From NCBI RefSeq assembly GCF_000217955.3, contig NZ_AFOY02000027.1, positions 110,457-174,456 on the forward strand: 64,000 nucleotides of DNA. Direction: 5' to 3'. A model generated the notes under the pieces. That model worked only from the letters and a program-made list of their open reading frames with translations. It ran no database searches and was not told the origin of the DNA. This document shows, piece after piece, positions 1 through 7,528 of this stretch; position 1 is the first letter of the stretch; each line of letters begins with the position of its first letter. The position numbers were made by a program, and so were the translations under genes. This stretch comes from Pseudomonas fluorescens HK44. Its GTDB lineage: Bacteria > Pseudomonadota > Gammaproteobacteria > Pseudomonadales > Pseudomonadaceae.

Positions 1-882
1 GGTGACCAGATGCCGGTCCTGCCGGTGCTGAACTACGACAACGGCCGTCTGCTGCCTGAAAGCTATACCGGCACCTTGATCACCTCCAGGGAGATCAAAG
101 GCCTGGAGCTGAATGCTGGCCGTTTCACCGCCGAATCGCGCAAGAGCGCCGAAGGCCGTGACAGCGGTGGTCTGAAGTCGATCAACGTTCTGGGCGGTAG
201 CTACCAGTTCACCGAACAATTCAAAGGTGCGTTCTACGCGTCCAACGTAGAAGACGTCCTGAAGAAACAGTACGTGAACCTGAACTATGTGTTCCCGCTG
301 GCCACCGATCAGTCCCTGACCCTGGACTTCAACGGTTACCAGACCAAGCTGGACAAGTCGTACGCCCTCGAACACGACACCGAAGGCCAGGACAACAAAA
401 TCTGGAGCCTGGCCGCAACCTTCGTCACCGGCCCGCACTCGTTCACCCTCGCGCACCAGCGCAGCACCGGTGACAGCAACCTCGGCTACCCGTACGGCGG
501 CTATCAGAAAGAACAGGGTCGTGTCGGTGACGGTGGCAACACCATCTACCTCGCCAACTCCTACTGGTCCGACTTCAACGCAGAAGACGAACGCAGCTGG
601 CAGTTGGGCTACGGCCTCGACTTTGGCGCCTTTGGCGTTCCAGGCCTGACCTATAACGTGGCGTACGTGCGTGGCGACAACATCACCACCGCCACCAGCA
701 CTGGCGGCACCGAGCGCGAAATCTTCAACCAGTTCAAATACGTGGTCCAAAGCGGCCCGGCCAAAGACCTGAGCGTGAAAGTGCGCAGCTCGGTCCTGCG
801 CGTGTCGCAGAAGTCCAGCGACTACAACGTCAGCGGCAACGAAGTCCGTGTGTTTGTGGATTACCCGATCAACATCTTCTGA
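1..882 (+). CDS. OprD-family outer-membrane porin, C-terminal part
   Basis: The frame is open from the first base of the window, so the N-terminus and signal peptide lie outside. About 293 codons remain. They show alternating amphipathic beta-strand segments rich in Tyr, Phe, Asn and Gly, and end in a terminal Phe (VFVDYPINIF), the usual C-terminal signature for BAM recognition. The internal LNYDNGRLLPESY stretch and the WQLGYGLDFGAFGVPGL region are typical of Pseudomonas OprD/OccD/OccK porins, 18-stranded channels for carboxylate-bearing nutrients or basic amino acids. The substrate cannot be told from this fragment. A strong terminator follows at 926-953. Confidence 0.9.
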   Translation, partial: GDQMPVLPVLNYDNGRLLPESYTGTLITSREIKGLELNAGRFTAESRKSAEGRDSGGLKSINVLGGSYQFTEQFKGAFYASNVEDVLKKQYVNLNYVFPLATDQSLTLDFNGYQTKLDKSYALEHDTEGQDNKIWSLAATFVTGPHSFTLAHQRSTGDSNLGYPYGGYQKEQGRVGDGGNTIYLANSYWSDFNAEDERSWQLGYGLDFGAFGVPGLTYNVAYVRGDNITTATSTGGTEREIFNQFKYVVQSGPAKDLSVKVRSSVLRVSQKSSDYNVSGNEVRVFVDYPINIF

Positions 883-925
883 TGACCGGTTGCGTGGTTG
901 AGGCCTGATACGAGGCCGAAATGAG

Positions 926-953
926 AAAGCCCCGACTGGTTCGGGGCTTTTTC
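926..953 (+). terminator. Rho-independent terminator after the OprD porin
   Basis: A perfect GC-rich stem (AAAGCCCCGA / TCGGGGCTTT) with a 5-nt loop is followed by a T-rich tract, 44 bp after the porin stop codon. Confidence 0.85.
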
Positions 954-983
954 TTGCGTGCGGATCAGGTTCAGACAGCGGCG

Positions 984-1265
984 TTACTGGTTGCGGTTGT
1001 TATCCGGCGCGCCTAGCACTTTCACGACGTCATCGATCACCGCCTTACTCATCTCCTGCAAATAGTGCGATGCCCAGGCATAGCGGTCCGTATTGCGCTC
1101 CATCGCCGCGTCTTCGGCCAGCAGTTTGGAGAGGTGGAGCAAGTCGGACACGTGGGACAAGGCTTCGCGGATCGGCACGCCGCTGTTGACGCGGAAGAGA
1201 GGGTGGTCGGAGTGGATGGAGAAGGGCGTGAGGCCGGCGGTTTTGAGGTCTTGGGGGTTAGTCAT
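984..1265 (-). CDS. DUF3077 domain protein
   Basis: A 93-residue protein with a mostly helical central segment (IREALSHVSDLLHLSKLLAEDAA) and a second helix (YAWASHYLQEMSKAVIDDVVKVL), the pattern of the small Pseudomonas DUF3077 family. These proteins are common, often multicopy, and have no established function. The gene converges on the porin and stands alone. A GGAGGTGCCC ribosome-binding region lies directly upstream of the ATG on the minus strand. No signal peptide or membrane segment is visible. Confidence 0.75.
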   Translation of the reverse strand: MTNPQDLKTAGLTPFSIHSDHPLFRVNSGVPIREALSHVSDLLHLSKLLAEDAAMERNTDRYAWASHYLQEMSKAVIDDVVKVLGAPDNNRNQ

Positions 1266-1691
1266 TGGGCACCTCCGAGATGTGGGAGGTCGCTGGTGAC
1301 GATAAGTGTTTGAAGGGTGTTCGAGGGATTAATGCGTTGATTGAAAATGCAGGCTTTGGACGGATTTATGGTGTGCATTGTCTAGCTCCTTGACTGTTGG
1401 GAGCCGCAACCGTCCTTCCTACGGGATTGGGTGGCGGCCGTACGCGGGGTAGGAAAACCGGGAATCAAGGCACCCGGCACACCCGAAGGTGTCCCGCGCA
1501 CAGCCACCATTGCACGATATCGCGGACACAAAAAAAAGCGCCTGCAATAGCTGATGGGGCGCTGTTGCGCCTTGATTAACTCGGGTTCCTACGCCCGTTC
1601 GCTGATTTGGCAGCGACGGCTGAAGGTTAGCGTGCGAGTGGAGGGGCTGCAAGTGTGGCGAATTGGAAGCTATGGTCGGGGGCGTTTTAGT

Positions 1692-1735
1692 GAAAATTAT
1701 GGCTGGGCAATAATAATTGCCCAGCCATAATTTTC
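1692..1735. repeat. Perfect 19-bp inverted repeat with 6-nt loop
   Basis: Left arm 1692-1710 (GAAAATTATGGCTGGGCAA) is perfectly complementary to 1717-1735, separated by TAATAA. It is too long and symmetrical for a typical terminator and lies over 400 bp from the nearest gene end, so it is probably a palindromic repeat or structured transcript. Confidence 0.85.
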
Positions 1736-1781
1736 ATAATTTCGAAAAAACTGGCGACGACCCTATCAGTGCGAGTGAACC

Positions 1782-1873
1782 GGGCATTGGATATGGCCCA
1801 TAAACACTCTCAAAACCAGCGTTCTTCCAGGATTTTTCAGGATCAGAACGCTGGTTTAGGCATATCAATGCCC
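1782..1873. repeat. Nested two-stem hairpin
   Basis: An outer stem pairs 1782-1795 (GGGCATTGGATATG) with 1861-1873 (CATATCAATGCCC), with one bulged base. Inside it, 1813-1825 (AAACCAGCGTTCT) pairs perfectly with 1845-1857, leaving a 19-nt loop. It begins 46 bp after the 19-bp palindrome, and both contain a GCCCAGCC-like core. Confidence 0.75.
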
Positions 1874-2002
1874 AGCCCATATTAGTTACATCACGTCACT
1901 AATGATGTGCTTGAACCCATCTTTATCCATTCCAAGCAACGTCATACAGTCGACTCCACTACCTGCCCCTCATCCCGAAGGGAAGGTCACTGGAGAGTCG
2001 TC

Positions 2003-2218
2003 ATGCCTTTCGTCAGCGTACGTATTACCCGCGATGGCGTTACCTCGGAGCAGAAAGCTCAGGTGATCGCCGAAATCACTGAAACCCTGGAGCGGGTCCT
2101 CAACAAACGTCCCGACCTGACCCACATCGTGATCGAAGAAGTCGACACCGATAACTGGGGCTATGCCGGGATCACCACCACCCAGTATCGAAAACAACTG
2201 GCAGAGGGGCAGTCATGA
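2003..2218 (+). CDS. 4-oxalocrotonate tautomerase family protein
   Basis: A 71-residue protein starting Met-Pro (MPFVSVRITRDG). After Met removal the N-terminal Pro would be the catalytic base of the tautomerase superfamily. The start is set by GGAGAG about 6 bp upstream of ATG 2003; an upstream in-frame start at 1907 would bury the catalytic Pro. The size and the central helix TSEQKAQVIAEITETLERVL fit the family. The stop overlaps the next ATG by 4 bp, so it is probably co-translated with the DsbA-like protein. The physiological substrate is unknown. Confidence 0.85.
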   Translation: MPFVSVRITRDGVTSEQKAQVIAEITETLERVLNKRPDLTHIVIEEVDTDNWGYAGITTTQYRKQLAEGQS

Positions 2219-2871
2219 GTCGGCCCGTCAGCATCGATTTCATCTCCGATGTGGTGTGCCCGTGGTGCGCCTTGGGTGTGACGGCGCTGGAGCAAGCGAT
2301 CGAGAACCTGGCCGGTGAAGTGTCGGTCGAGCTGACCTTCAAACCCTTCGAGTTGAACCCGGACATGCCGGCCGAAGGCGAGAACGCGGTCCAGCACCTG
2401 ATGCGCAAATACGGGCGCAGCGCCGAGGACATCGCGGCCGGCAAAGCGATGCAGATCGCCCGTGGTCAAGCCATCGGTTTCACGTTCGATCTGGAGAAGC
2501 GCAGCCACTTCTACAACACCTTCGATGCTCACCGTCTGTTGTTCTGGGCATTGCAGGAAGGGCGGCAGATCGAACTGAAAAACGGCTTGCTGCGCGCTTA
2601 TTTCAGCGACGGCCAGAACCCGAGCGATCGCGAGACGCTGGTCCGTCTGGCGGCTGAAGCGGGTCTGGATGCGGCGCGTGCGCGTGAGGTGTTGGCGTCC
2701 GGAGCGTTTGCCACGGAGGTGCGTGAGCTTGAAGCGTTTTACCGCGAGCACGGCATCAACTCGGTACCAGCCATGATCCTCAACGGTCGTCACCTGGTGT
2801 CCGGTTCGCAATCGGTCGAGTACTACGAACAGATGCTGAGACAAATGGCACAGGCCCCCGCTGAAGCCTGA
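2215..2871 (+). CDS. DsbA-family oxidoreductase, FrnE-like
   Basis: 218 residues with a CPWC active site at residues 15-18 just after the first beta strand, a central helical insertion, and the cis-Pro region at HGINSVPAMILNGRH before YYEQMLRQMAQ. This matches FrnE/2-hydroxychromene-2-carboxylate isomerase-type DsbA folds. No signal peptide is present, so it is cytoplasmic, unlike classical DsbA. The ATGA overlap with the tautomerase suggests one operon, and a separate SDR follows 41 bp later. The CXXC favours disulphide or thiol redox chemistry over glutathione-dependent isomerisation, which usually lacks it. Confidence 0.88.
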   Translation: MSRPVSIDFISDVVCPWCALGVTALEQAIENLAGEVSVELTFKPFELNPDMPAEGENAVQHLMRKYGRSAEDIAAGKAMQIARGQAIGFTFDLEKRSHFYNTFDAHRLLFWALQEGRQIELKNGLLRAYFSDGQNPSDRETLVRLAAEAGLDAARAREVLASGAFATEVRELEAFYREHGINSVPAMILNGRHLVSGSQSVEYYEQMLRQMAQAPAEA

Positions 2872-2912
2872 TTGATCACTTTTAAAACTCCATTACTTTG
2901 TAGAGGTTCATC

Positions 2913-3623
2913 ATGAGCAATTCGAAAAAAGTCATTGTTATTACCGGTGCATCCCAAGGTCTCGGCGCAGGCATGGTCAAGGCCTTCCGTGATCTCGATT
3001 ACCGGGTGGTTGCCACCTCGCGTTCGATCAAACCGTCCACCGACCCGGACATCCTCACCGTGGCGGGCGACATCGGCGACCCGGCGATAGCCCAGCGCGT
3101 GGTTCATGAAGCGATCGCACGTTTTGGCCGTATCGACACCCTGGTCAACAATGCCGGGATCTTCGTCGCCAAGCCGTTCACCGCCTATACCCACGAAGAC
3201 TACGCCGCTGTGCTGTCGGTGAACCTGAATGGTTTCTTCTACATCACCCAACTCGCCATCGCCGAGATGGAAAAACAAGGCCGCGGCCACGTCGTCAACA
3301 TCACCACCAGCCTGACGGACCACGCGGTCGACGGTGTGCCTTCGGTACTGGCGTCATTGACCAAAGGGGGCCTCAACGCGGCAACCAAATCCCTGGCCAT
3401 CGAATACGCCAAGCGCGGCATTCGCGTGAACGCGGTCAGCCCTGGCATCATCAAAACGCCGATGCACGCCGAAGAAACCTACGAAGCGCTGGGCAATTTG
3501 CACCCGGTCGGGCACATGGGCGAGATCAGCGACATCGCTCAGGCCGTTGTGTATCTGGACTCCGCCGGATTCGTCACCGGTGAAATCCTGCACGTCGATG
3601 GCGGTCAGAGTGCCGGTCACTAA
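2913..3623 (+). CDS. SDR-family protein with altered active site
   Basis: A 236-residue Rossmann protein with the cofactor motif TGASQGLG near residues 11-18, NNAG near residue 90 and the SDR tail VNAVSPGIIKTPM. Aligning the segment before KSLAIEYAKRGIRVN with FabG puts the catalytic YxxxK at ASLTK: the Lys is kept but the Tyr is Ala. Either it uses another acid or it is not a standard dehydrogenase. RBS AGAGG lies 6-10 bp before ATG 2913. It ends in the usual GEILHVDGGQSAGH. It probably belongs with the tautomerase and FrnE genes just upstream and is closed by a terminator. Confidence 0.85.
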   Translation: MSNSKKVIVITGASQGLGAGMVKAFRDLDYRVVATSRSIKPSTDPDILTVAGDIGDPAIAQRVVHEAIARFGRIDTLVNNAGIFVAKPFTAYTHEDYAAVLSVNLNGFFYITQLAIAEMEKQGRGHVVNITTSLTDHAVDGVPSVLASLTKGGLNAATKSLAIEYAKRGIRVNAVSPGIIKTPMHAEETYEALGNLHPVGHMGEISDIAQAVVYLDSAGFVTGEILHVDGGQSAGH

Positions 3624-3648
3624 GACCTGCTTTGCCAAACTCCGGAAA

Positions 3649-3684
3649 CAACAAAGCCCTCGCATTACGGCGGGGGCTTTGTTT
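3649..3684 (+). terminator. Rho-independent terminator after the SDR gene
   Basis: ACAAAGCCCTCGC pairs with GCGGGGGCTTTGT around a short loop, with a flanking T run, 26 bp past the SDR stop. Confidence 0.8.
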
Positions 3685-3870
3685 GATAACTCCAAGCATT
3701 TAGTGGCCCGTCATTGCGCCAAAAAAGTCTAAATCCATCTTGTTGTTTCTACGATATTTAAGGATTCGTTGCTGGAGTCGTCCTGCTGCCGGCTCTGGCA
3801 TGGCCGCCAGCGAACTAAACTAAGTTGTACCTCTGGTGCAGATGTCTCCAGAGAGGTAAGGAGGTGCCAA

Positions 3871-4269
3871 ATGGCCATTCGTGATACCTATCGGGAAATT
3901 GAACAGACCCTGGGTCAGGTACCGGAGTGGATCAAGCAGATGCCGGAAGGTGGAGCGAACGGATTCTGGGGCGTAGCCAGGGATTTCTGGCTGGCGGAAA
4001 CCAGGATTCCTAACAAGTACAAGGAGTTGATAGGTCTGGCAGTGTCCGGGGCGACCCGTTGTAAGTATTGCGCCCTGTTCCATACCGAAGCCGCGCGCTT
4101 GTTTGGCGCGAGCGACGAGGAAATTTCCGAAGCCAGCTTTATGGGGTCGCTGACCATGATGGGCAGCACCTTTATTAACGCCCAGCAGATCGACTACGAG
4201 CAGTTCCGGCAGGAAACGCTGAGTATCGTCCGGTATGTCAAAGAACACTCGCAACCCAAAGCCGCATAA
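3871..4269 (+). CDS. AhpD-like / carboxymuconolactone decarboxylase family protein
   Basis: A 132-residue all-helical protein with a CKYC motif (GATRCKYCALFHTEAARLFGAS), the thiol pair of the AhpD/CMD family, followed by the conserved His. The start ATG 3871 is set by GGAGGTG five bases upstream; a longer in-frame start at 3769 gives an N-terminus unlike the family. CMD proteins with CxxC usually have peroxidase or alkyl-hydroperoxide-reductase-partner activity. The last 35 bp overlap the next gene in another frame, which suggests translational coupling. Confidence 0.85.
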   Translation: MAIRDTYREIEQTLGQVPEWIKQMPEGGANGFWGVARDFWLAETRIPNKYKELIGLAVSGATRCKYCALFHTEAARLFGASDEEISEASFMGSLTMMGSTFINAQQIDYEQFRQETLSIVRYVKEHSQPKAA

Positions 4270-4558
4270 GCCGTTGCGGGACCCCGCCCTTCGCCAGCTG
4301 ACGAAGGATAAGTTGATTGCAATCACCGGCGATGGTCTTAGGACCACCGCTCGGTGGCAAGCGGCAGTGATGCGCGCCATCAGCGAACTCATGCAATACA
4401 GCGATAGCGCCCACGAAGAAAACCAGGACCTGCGTATTCCCTTCGCCAAAGCACTCCATGACCTCTATGCAGGACAGAAGTCCGACGCCGAGTTGACGGA
4501 AATGGTGTTGCTGATGCTGGAAGTGGAAACCGCGCCTTTTCTTGGTAAGGGGGCCTAG
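4235..4558 (+). CDS. Hypothetical helical protein coupled to the AhpD-like gene
   Basis: 107 residues, predicted largely helical (WQAAVMRAISELMQYSDSAHEEN; PFAKALHDLYAGQKSDAELTEMVLLMLEVE), soluble, with no recognised motif. It starts inside the AhpD-like gene, overlapping by 35 bp. The conserved-looking codon use and the terminator immediately after it support a real gene. It is the last core gene before the tRNA-Thr islands. No function can be assigned. Confidence 0.65.
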   Translation: MSKNTRNPKPHKPLRDPALRQLTKDKLIAITGDGLRTTARWQAAVMRAISELMQYSDSAHEENQDLRIPFAKALHDLYAGQKSDAELTEMVLLMLEVETAPFLGKGA

Positions 4559-4591
4559 GCGGGAGTGTGGTTTTTTCCAAACCCCAGAAAC

Positions 4592-4627
4592 AACAAAGCC
4601 CCTGCATTTCTGCAGGGGCTTCGTTTT
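4592..4627 (+). terminator. Rho-independent terminator at the left island boundary
   Basis: ACAAAGCCCCTGCA pairs with TGCAGGGGCTTCGTTT around a 3-nt loop and runs directly into the attL-like repeat. Confidence 0.85.
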
Positions 4628-4644
4628 GTATGGTGCGGCACCAG
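4626..4644. repeat. attL-like copy of the tRNA-Thr 3' end
   Basis: TTGTATGGTGCGGCACCAG differs by one missing C from the sequence across the 3' end of tRNA-Thr at 25596-25615. It marks the left end of the accessory block. A terminator and core genes lie to its left and AT-rich foreign DNA to its right. This is expected for P4-type integrases, which recombine within tRNA 3' ends. Confidence 0.8.
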
Positions 4645-4687
4645 ACATAACTTAGAGTTGTTGCGACTACCGCTGAAGTTGGTGTGG

Positions 4688-5848
4688 TTATTGTTTTGAT
4701 TCGCTGATCTGATATGGAGTGGTATCTTGGGCGTTATTAAAAAGTGATTGTTTTATAATATAAATCAAAATAATCGCTACAGGAAAAGAGAAAAATCTAT
4801 CCATGTATGCTGGGAAGATAATCAGATGCAAAATAACAAATGCCAAGGATGCTGCGGAGACAAGGCATAAATCATTAAATTTTTTGCGCGCCATAAAGTT
4901 TCGGCAAAAAAATGCAAAGCCCATAGAGTAAACCAAAAGGTGGGGGTGGCTTAAAAAGGCCAAAGCTCCGCGAGCATATGCCTTTATGTAGTCAATCAGG
5001 TTGTTAGATAGCGCCATGCTGGCGGGGTATGGGTCAATACCTATCAAGGTGAAATTAAATATAGTCAGGAATCCATAATTGCCATTGATTTTATTTATTG
5101 CAAAATACAAGATCAAAGAAGCAATAAAGGAAATGATGGACCATAATTTTGAAAGGGAGTTAAAGCTAACTAAAGCAGCAAAAAATGAAAATAATACAAA
5201 ATCAGTTCTTGCAAGAGGTAGAAGTGTAGCAAAAACAATCGCTAGCGGATTTCTCCTCAAAAAAAAGAAAATAAACGCCAGCGCTATGAAGCAGGCGGTG
5301 GAATCAGGGGTTGAGTATCGTGAAATATCAAAGATGCCCGAAAAAATAATTATTAAAGGAAGAAATATCTGAGGGATTTTTTGGTTAAAAAGTATTCCGG
5401 ATATCGCAAGCACACTAAAAGAAGCAAAAAAATGCGCTCACTAAATATGTCGAAGATGAGTACGAGAATCCGAGATAATTAACAGCTTTCATTGCGAACA
5501 AATACATGGTTCTTATAGAGTAAAATGGTATTTGCTCTTCTAGCGAGGAGGGATTCTTGTACGTTATTGATTTGTATTTATCGTATGGTGAGTTACCCGT
5601 TAAGTATGAAAAAGTATCTGGGCTAACTTCTGTAGATAGGTCTTTAAATACTATTCTTGTTAACTCGCTCTCGTCGTTCCCATCAGATTTATATGCGGAA
5701 GCAACGTACCCGATTATATCCCAGTTGTAATAAGGTTTTTTATTCCTGTCGCTAAAACGGTGAAAAAGCAAATGGTAATTATCATGAAATTTATGTAATT
5801 AACCATATTGCCTGGAAAGAGAGCTTTGGTTTTATTTTCGATATTCAT
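4688..5848 (-). pseudogene. GT-C-like polytopic membrane glycosyltransferase, two frameshifts
   Basis: Three frames join into one membrane protein of about 386 residues. The start ATG 5848 has an AGGTGAG ribosome-binding site and overlaps the upstream gene by 17 bp. The first transmembrane segment (MIITICFF) ends at a run of five T (minus strand, near 5765) that needs six to continue into HRFSDRNKKPYYNWDIIGY. A second break is a run of seven T near 5430 that needs six to pass from YLVSAFF to ASFSVLAISGILF. After that come about eight hydrophobic segments. The NWD-containing first extracytoplasmic loop and the repeated TM helices resemble GT-C enzymes using polyprenyl-phosphate sugars. As last gene of the DprE1/DprE2/UbiA operon it is a good candidate arabinosyltransferase. 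The sequence is AT-rich compared with its neighbours. The frameshifts may be real decay or homopolymer sequencing errors. Confidence 0.65.
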
Positions 5849-6791
5849 GCTCACCTACTTTTCCCCCGAAAAAAATCGCACCGATTCCTACTGCAAACCA
5901 AAGTGTTGCCAAACGAATTAAAACTGTCGCGGCAATTGCATTGGCACTAGGCATGCCTTTCCACACCAGCAGTGCGACCATCACTGCTTCGGCGCCACCT
6001 AGGCCGCCCGGCATAAAACTTAGCGCGCCAGCGAGCATAGAAAGCGCATAGACAAAAACTGCAAAAGTCAGCGGTATATCTGCTCCCATCCAGTTCAATA
6101 TCCAGTGAAAGGCCAGTGCTTCAGCACTCCAGGCAAGCACGCTCAATAGTGTTGACCCTAGTAGCAGACCTAGACGATGGCATCTCTGTGCTTCCAGCAG
6201 CACATTGAATAGGTGGCGTAAAAGCCCGACGAGCTTCCCGCCCTGTTCAGGTACAAAGTGCGCGAGCTGCTCAATTAATCGGCGCTGCGAAAGTACCGCG
6301 AAACCCACCGCCACCAGTGCAACACCCACCACAATAATTGAACGCGCATCTGGATACAGGCTGAGTCCGAATAGCGTCATTAGCACTACCGCAAGCAGGT
6401 CAGACAGGCGCTCACTGAAGAAGGCCGCGAAACTCTGCGTGTATGGCACCCCCCAGCGCTTAAGCAAGACGCCGCGTAGGGCTTCACCAGCTTTGCCGGG
6501 CGTAATGGTCAGGGCAAAACCAGAAAGATAGATCTGCAAGCTGGCCTTCCATGGTACGACATGCCCCAAGGCCTTGAGGTAACCCTGCCAGCGCAGGAAG
6601 CGCAGGCCGTAGTTGGCCAGTGACATCAGCAGGGCAATGGCGATGCCGAGTGCTCCGACTTTGCCAATTGCACTGCTGACCTCCTGCCAGCCGCCCCATA
6701 GGGAAAAGCCCAGATAGCCCAGTGCGGAAAATACCACCGAAAGAATGACGGCCCGATACCGCCAACCTGACAGATAAAGGCCTTCGTTCAC
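5832..6791 (-). CDS. AglD/LPG-synthase TM-region family membrane protein (putative lipid-sugar flippase)
   Basis: 319 residues with about eight hydrophobic segments, and the motif region GLGGAEAVMVALLVWKGM typical of the lysylphosphatidylglycerol-synthetase TM / YbhN / AglD family (UPF0104). It starts at GTG 6791, which overlaps the stop of the DprE2-like gene, so it is translationally coupled. In glycosylation clusters such proteins are suspected to move or handle lipid-linked sugars. Here it could flip polyprenyl-phosphoryl-arabinose to the periplasm; that role is inferred from context only. It has no catalytic C-terminal domain of MprF type. Confidence 0.8.
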   Translation of the reverse strand: MNEGLYLSGWRYRAVILSVVFSALGYLGFSLWGGWQEVSSAIGKVGALGIAIALLMSLANYGLRFLRWQGYLKALGHVVPWKASLQIYLSGFALTITPGKAGEALRGVLLKRWGVPYTQSFAAFFSERLSDLLAVVLMTLFGLSLYPDARSIIVVGVALVAVGFAVLSQRRLIEQLAHFVPEQGGKLVGLLRHLFNVLLEAQRCHRLGLLLGSTLLSVLAWSAEALAFHWILNWMGADIPLTFAVFVYALSMLAGALSFMPGGLGGAEAVMVALLVWKGMPSANAIAATVLIRLATLWFAVGIGAIFFGGKVGEHEYRK

Positions 6792-7528
6792 AGGTTAAGT
6801 CTCTTGAAGATCGGTTGCGGAATACTGCGAATGATCAGCATGATCAGTGCCCAGAAGCCCGGAGCGTAGAGAGTGCCAACCTTGAGCTCGATCCCTTTGA
6901 CGATACGCAGGGCGACCTGCTCCGGCTTGGCCACCAACGGTGCCGGCAGCGGCAGGCCCTGGGTCATAGGGGTATCGACGAAGCCAGGCTTGATATCAAT
7001 GACATGCACGCCGACCTTGAACAGCCGGGCTCGCAGTCCTTCACAGAAGGTGGAAACAGCGGCCTTGGCGGTACCGTACAGGTAGTTGGAAGGCCTTCCC
7101 CGATCACCGGCCACCGAGGAAATTACCGCCAGGGTACCGCAATGCTGGATCTCGAACTGATTGGCGAGATGGGTCAGCAGAGCAATAACCGAGGTGCCAT
7201 TGTTGGCAAACTCCTGAAGGGCCACACCGGCATCCAGTTCACAGGCTTTCTGGTCGGGAAGGGTGCCATGGGCAATCAGAGCGATGTCGATCTGCTGCAA
7301 AGCGCTCAAGCAACTCTCCAGCATCGCTGGGTGTGCGGCAACGTCGGTGGCGTCCATGCTATGCAAGGTCACTGCTTTGGCACCGCGAACTCGCAGATCG
7401 GCCGCCGTCTGCTCCAGTTTCTCATTGTTGCGAGCAACCAGGAAAAACTCACTTCCTTGTGCGGCCCACAGGCGTGCGCAAGCCGTAGCAATGGCGGAGG
7501 TAGCGCCAATAATCAGAATTCGTTTCAT
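6788..7528 (-). CDS. SDR oxidoreductase, DprE2-like
   Basis: 246 residues with an N-terminal Rossmann motif (GATSAIATACARLWA), Asn-containing AHGT, catalytic Ser in VISSVAGDRGRPS and an intact YxxxK (YGTAKAA). The KPGFVDTPM segment and a hydrophobic C-terminal anchor (ALIMLIIRSI) match DprE2-type reductases. With DprE1 these epimerise polyprenyl-phosphoryl-ribose to arabinose, DprE2 reducing the 2-keto intermediate. The ATG overlaps the DprE1-like stop (ATGA) and its own stop overlaps the flippase GTG. Identification rests on family features plus its partner genes. Confidence 0.82.
   Translation of the reverse strand: MKRILIIGATSAIATACARLWAAQGSEFFLVARNNEKLEQTAADLRVRGAKAVTLHSMDATDVAAHPAMLESCLSALQQIDIALIAHGTLPDQKACELDAGVALQEFANNGTSVIALLTHLANQFEIQHCGTLAVISSVAGDRGRPSNYLYGTAKAAVSTFCEGLRARLFKVGVHVIDIKPGFVDTPMTQGLPLPAPLVAKPEQVALRIVKGIELKVGTLYAPGFWALIMLIIRSIPQPIFKRLNL

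Larger units (their letters stand above)
1266..2002. other. 737-bp intergenic region with structured sequence, no confident gene
   Basis: No reading frame here has both a good ribosome-binding site and a recognisable product. Roughly 1380-1660 is GC-rich with short open frames on both strands. From 1692 onward there are two large inverted repeats, listed separately. The stretch may hold a structured RNA or a dispersed repeat. Confidence 0.5.
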
